Source: Betaproteobacteria bacterium UBA2592
GTDB lineage: Bacteria; Pseudomonadota; Gammaproteobacteria; Burkholderiales; Rhodocyclaceae
Assembly (NCBI GenBank): GCA_002340095.1
Contig: DDKS01000054.1
Coordinates: forward strand, 1 to 17,583
Direction: 5' to 3'
Length of the DNA: 17,583 bases
Numbering within the stretch: position 1 is the stretch's first letter; each line of letters begins with the position of its first letter. Position numbers and translations under genes: made by a program. Shown here in pieces: positions 14,814-17,583 of this stretch. The notes beneath the pieces were generated by a model. That model did no database searches. It had not been told where the DNA came from and saw only the letters and a program-made list of their open reading frames with translations.

Positions 14814-14819
14814 TAAAAT
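14814..14819 (+). promoter_or_regulatory. Putative -10 of acnB
   Basis: TAAAAT in the context GTCGTAAAATACCC lies 65 bp before the acnB start. It sits beside an AT-rich stretch (14759-14780) that could also serve the divergent phosphodiesterase gene. No clear -35 at the right distance is visible. Confidence 0.4.
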
Positions 14820-14884
14820 ACCCGTTTTCCAACACCGGGTTCGCTCCCGATTTCTTCCCGCCAACTTCACGAAAGGAAGTCCCC

Positions 14885-17482
14885 GTGCTTGAAGCTTACC
14901 GTGCCCATGTTGCCGAGCGCGCCGCTCTCGGTATCCCGCCGCTGCCCCTGTCCAAGCAACAGACCACCGACCTGGTGGCCCTGCTGAAGAACCCGCCTGC
15001 TGGCGAGGAAGCCTTTCTGGTTGAACTTTTGACCTACCGCGTGCCCGCTGGCGTGGATGACGCCGCCAAGGTCAAGGCTGAATTCCTGGCCAAGGTCGCC
15101 AAGGGGGAGGAAACCTGTGCGCTGGTTTCGCGCGCCAAGGCCACCGAACTGCTTGGCACCATGCTGGGCGGTTACAACGTCAAGCCCCTGATCGACCTGC
15201 TGGCCGATGGCGAAGTCGGCACTGTCGCTGCCGAAGGCCTGAAGAAAACCCTGCTGGTCTTCGACTACTTCCATGATGTGGCCGAGCTGGCCAAGGCCGG
15301 CAACGCCAACGCCAAGGCCGTCATGCAGTCCTGGGCCGACGCCGAGTGGTTCACTTCCCGTCCGGAAGTCCCGGCCTCGCAGAAACTGACCGTTTTCAAG
15401 GTTTCCGGCGAAACCAACACCGACGACCTGTCGCCCGCTCCCGATGCCTGGTCGCGTCCGGACATCCCCCTGCACGCGCTGGCCATGCTGAAGAATCCGC
15501 GTCCGGGCATCGAGGCGGACGAGCCGGGTGTGCGCGGCCCCGTCAAGCAGCTCGAAGCCCTGGCCAAGAAGGGCAACCAGATCGCCTACGTGGGCGACGT
15601 GGTCGGTACCGGCTCTTCCCGCAAGTCCGCCACCAACTCCGTGCTGTGGTTCACCGGCCAGGACATCCCCTTTGTTCCGAACAAGCGCTTCGGTGGTGTC
15701 TGCCTCGGTGGCAAGATCGCCCCGATCTTCTTCAACACCATGGAAGATGCCGGCGCACTGCCGATCGAACTCGATGTCAGCCAGATGGAGATGGGCGACG
15801 AAATCGAACTGAAGATCGATCAGGCAACGGCCAAGGTCACTGCGATCAAGAACGGTGCCGTCATTGCTGAAGCCCAGCTGAAGACCCCGGTCATCCTCGA
15901 CGAAGTTCGCGCTGGCGGCCGTATTCCGCTGATCATCGGCCGTGGCCTGACCGCCAAGGCCCGTGAAGCACTGGGGCTGCCTCCCTCCACCCTGTTCCGC
16001 CTGCCGCAGCAGCCGAACGATCCGGGTACCGGCTACTCGCTGGCCCAGAAGATGGTGGGCAAGGCCTGTGGCCTGCCGGAAGGCAAGGGCATCCTGCCGG
16101 GCACCTACTGCGAGCCGAAGATGACCACCGTCGGTTCCCAGGACACCACCGGCCCGATGACCCGCGACGAACTGAAGGATCTGGCCTGTCTCGGCTTCTC
16201 TGCCGACCTGGTCATGCAGTCCTTCTGCCACACTGCGGCTTATCCGAAGCTGGTCGACGTCAAGATGCACCGCGAACTGCCGTCCTTCATCTCGACCCGT
16301 GGCGGCGTCGCCCTGCGTCCGGGCGACGGCGTCATCCACTCCTGGCTGAACCGCCTGCTGCTGCCCGATACCGTCGGTACCGGGGGCGACTCGCACACCC
16401 GTTTCCCGATCGGCATCTCCTTCCCGGCCGGTTCCGGCCTGGTGGCCTTCGCTGCCGCCACTGGCGTGATGCCGCTGGACATGCCCGAATCCGTGCTGGT
16501 GCGCTTCAAGGGCCAGATGCAGCCGGGCATCACCCTGCGCGATCTGGTCAATGCCATCCCTTACTACGCCATCAAGCAGGGATTGCTTACCGTCGAGAAG
16601 AAGGGCAAGAAGAACATCTTCTCCGGTCGTATCCTTGAAATCGAAGGTCTGCCGGATCTGAAGGTCGAGCAGGCGTTCGAGCTTTCGGATGCCTCCGCAG
16701 AGCGTTCGGCGGCTGCCTGTACCGTCGCCCTCAACAAGGAGCCCATCGTCGAGTACATGCGCTCCAACATCACCCTGATGAAGTGGATGATCGCCGAAGG
16801 CTATCAGGACGCCCGCACCTTGCGCCGCCGCATCAAGGCGATGGAAGACTGGATCGCCAACGGCACGCTGTTGAAGGCGGACGCCAATGCCCAGTACGCC
16901 GCCGTCATCGAGATCGATCTGGCCGAAATCACCGAGCCGATCGTCGCCTGCCCGAACGATCCGGACGATGTGAAGCTGCTGTCCGAAGTCGCGGGTGACA
17001 AGATCGACGAAGTCTTCATCGGTTCCTGCATGACCAACATCGGTCATTTCCGTGCGGCTGGCAAGGTGCTGGATGGCAAGAGCGACATCCCCGCTCGCCT
17101 GTGGATCGCCCCGCCGACCAAGATGGACGCCCTGATCCTGACCGAGGAAGGCTACTACAGCGTTCTCGGCAAGGCCGGTGCCCGTATGGAAATGCCGGGC
17201 TGCTCGCTGTGCATGGGTAATCAGGCCCAGATCCGCAAGGGGTCCACGGCGATGTCGACCTCGACCCGCAACTTCCCGAACCGTCTCGGTATCGATACCC
17301 GCGTCTACCTCGGCTCTGCCGAACTGGCGGCGATGTGCGCGCTCTTGGGCCGGATTCCGACCGTGGCGGAATACATGGAGCAGATCCAGGTGGTGAATGC
17401 CAAGGCGGCCGACATCTACCGCTACATGAACTTCGACCAGATCCAGGATTTCGTGGATGTCGCCAACACCGTCGAAGTCTGA
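14885..17482 (+). CDS. acnB: Aconitate hydratase B (bifunctional aconitase/2-methylisocitrate dehydratase)
   Basis: TCA-cycle enzyme that isomerises citrate and isocitrate through cis-aconitate using a [4Fe-4S] cluster; AcnB can also dehydrate 2-methylcitrate products and, as apo-protein, bind mRNA. The 865-aa product has the same length as E. coli AcnB. It begins LEAYRAHVAERAALGIPPLPL after the start, followed by the N-terminal HEAT-like domain (to about 160), the swivel domain, and the catalytic domains. Cluster cysteines are C715 (GSCMTN), C773 and C776 (GCSLCMG). The start is a GTG at 14885, seven bases after AAGGA; an upstream in-frame ATG at 14780 lies before the -10 and adds residues not found in the family. 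Confidence 0.98.
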   Translation: MLEAYRAHVAERAALGIPPLPLSKQQTTDLVALLKNPPAGEEAFLVELLTYRVPAGVDDAAKVKAEFLAKVAKGEETCALVSRAKATELLGTMLGGYNVKPLIDLLADGEVGTVAAEGLKKTLLVFDYFHDVAELAKAGNANAKAVMQSWADAEWFTSRPEVPASQKLTVFKVSGETNTDDLSPAPDAWSRPDIPLHALAMLKNPRPGIEADEPGVRGPVKQLEALAKKGNQIAYVGDVVGTGSSRKSATNSVLWFTGQDIPFVPNKRFGGVCLGGKIAPIFFNTMEDAGALPIELDVSQMEMGDEIELKIDQATAKVTAIKNGAVIAEAQLKTPVILDEVRAGGRIPLIIGRGLTAKAREALGLPPSTLFRLPQQPNDPGTGYSLAQKMVGKACGLPEGKGILPGTYCEPKMTTVGSQDTTGPMTRDELKDLACLGFSADLVMQSFCHTAAYPKLVDVKMHRELPSFISTRGGVALRPGDGVIHSWLNRLLLPDTVGTGGDSHTRFPIGISFPAGSGLVAFAAATGVMPLDMPESVLVRFKGQMQPGITLRDLVNAIPYYAIKQGLLTVEKKGKKNIFSGRILEIEGLPDLKVEQAFELSDASAERSAAACTVALNKEPIVEYMRSNITLMKWMIAEGYQDARTLRRRIKAMEDWIANGTLLKADANAQYAAVIEIDLAEITEPIVACPNDPDDVKLLSEVAGDKIDEVFIGSCMTNIGHFRAAGKVLDGKSDIPARLWIAPPTKMDALILTEEGYYSVLGKAGARMEMPGCSLCMGNQAQIRKGSTAMSTSTRNFPNRLGIDTRVYLGSAELAAMCALLGRIPTVAEYMEQIQVVNAKAADIYRYMNFDQIQDFVDVANTVEV

Positions 17483-17499
17483 GCCTGGTTTCAGGTAAA

Positions 17500-17518
17500 G
17501 CCGCCGGTTTACGGCGGC
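17500..17518 (+). other. First hairpin after acnB
   Basis: GCCGCCG (17500-17506) and CGGCGGC (17512-17518) form a perfect 7-bp stem with loop GTTTA, 18 nt after the acnB stop. No U run follows, so it is more likely an mRNA-stabilising element preceding the true terminator than a terminator itself. Confidence 0.6.
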
Positions 17519-17526
17519 ATCATCAG

Positions 17527-17559
17527 CCCCCTGCCGGGAAACCGGCGGGGGGTTTTATT
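17527..17559 (+). terminator. Intrinsic terminator of acnB
   Basis: CCCCCTGCCGG (17527-17537) pairs over 11 bp with CCGGCGGGGGG (17542-17552), with one G-U pair, around a GAAA tetraloop. TTTTATTT follows. This is a strong Rho-independent terminator. Confidence 0.92.
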
Positions 17560-17583
17560 TTGTGCGCCCGGCAGGGCGCACCC

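Noticed and set aside
14867..17047. 726-aa open frame antisense to acnB
   Set aside because: It lies wholly opposite a clear AcnB gene; such frames are common when third positions are G/C. It has no family similarity.

Overview
The window is GC-rich, densely coded chromosome from what looks like a betaproteobacterium, probably a Rhodocyclales relative (Azospira/Dechlorosoma/Dechloromonas-like). This rests on the trxA-rho-rpmE order, the AcnB and transaldolase types, the small DUF465 and YkgJ proteins, and promoter -10 motifs of the TAGAAT/TAAAAT kind. No 16S rRNA or other firm taxonomic marker is present, so the assignment is inference. I see no tRNA, rRNA, CRISPR array, transposase or integrase.

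Left part (1-5231), mostly minus strand: a large GT-C/ArnT-like membrane glycosyltransferase, ribosomal protein L31 (rpmE) with a strong terminator and a leader hairpin, transcription terminator factor rho, and thioredoxin trxA. A plus-strand twin-CBS-domain protein follows, then a minus-strand PilZ-STAS fusion protein that suggests c-di-GMP signalling.

Middle (5232-10524), all plus strand: a 471-bp gap with no recognisable gene, chorismate synthase aroC, a small DUF465 protein with its own promoter and intrinsic terminator, then a compact four-gene operon. The operon encodes a MotA/TolQ/ExbB-type channel protein with a long helical tail (ZorA-like), a MotB/OmpA-type protein (ZorB-like), a 169-aa protein of unknown function that may correspond to the start of ZorC/EH-signature proteins, and a YkgJ-type cysteine-cluster protein. 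This resembles the motor half of a Zorya anti-phage system. None of the known effector partners (full ZorC plus ZorD, ZorE, or ZorF/G) is in the window. It is the most interesting part: either a minimal or unclassified Zorya-like system, or one that has lost its effector.

Right part (10617-17559): convergent to the operon lie a minus-strand zinc-type alcohol dehydrogenase/quinone oxidoreductase and a transaldolase. They are followed by a divergent plus-strand S4 RNA-binding protein, an intergenic region with two diverged 60-bp repeats rich in DnaA-box-like 9-mers, a minus-strand alkaline-phosphatase-superfamily phosphodiesterase, and divergent to it acnB (aconitase B), which ends in a strong intrinsic terminator.

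Apart from the Zorya-like operon and the DnaA-box repeats, the genes are ordinary housekeeping functions: translation, transcription termination, redox, the shikimate pathway, the pentose phosphate pathway and the TCA cycle.
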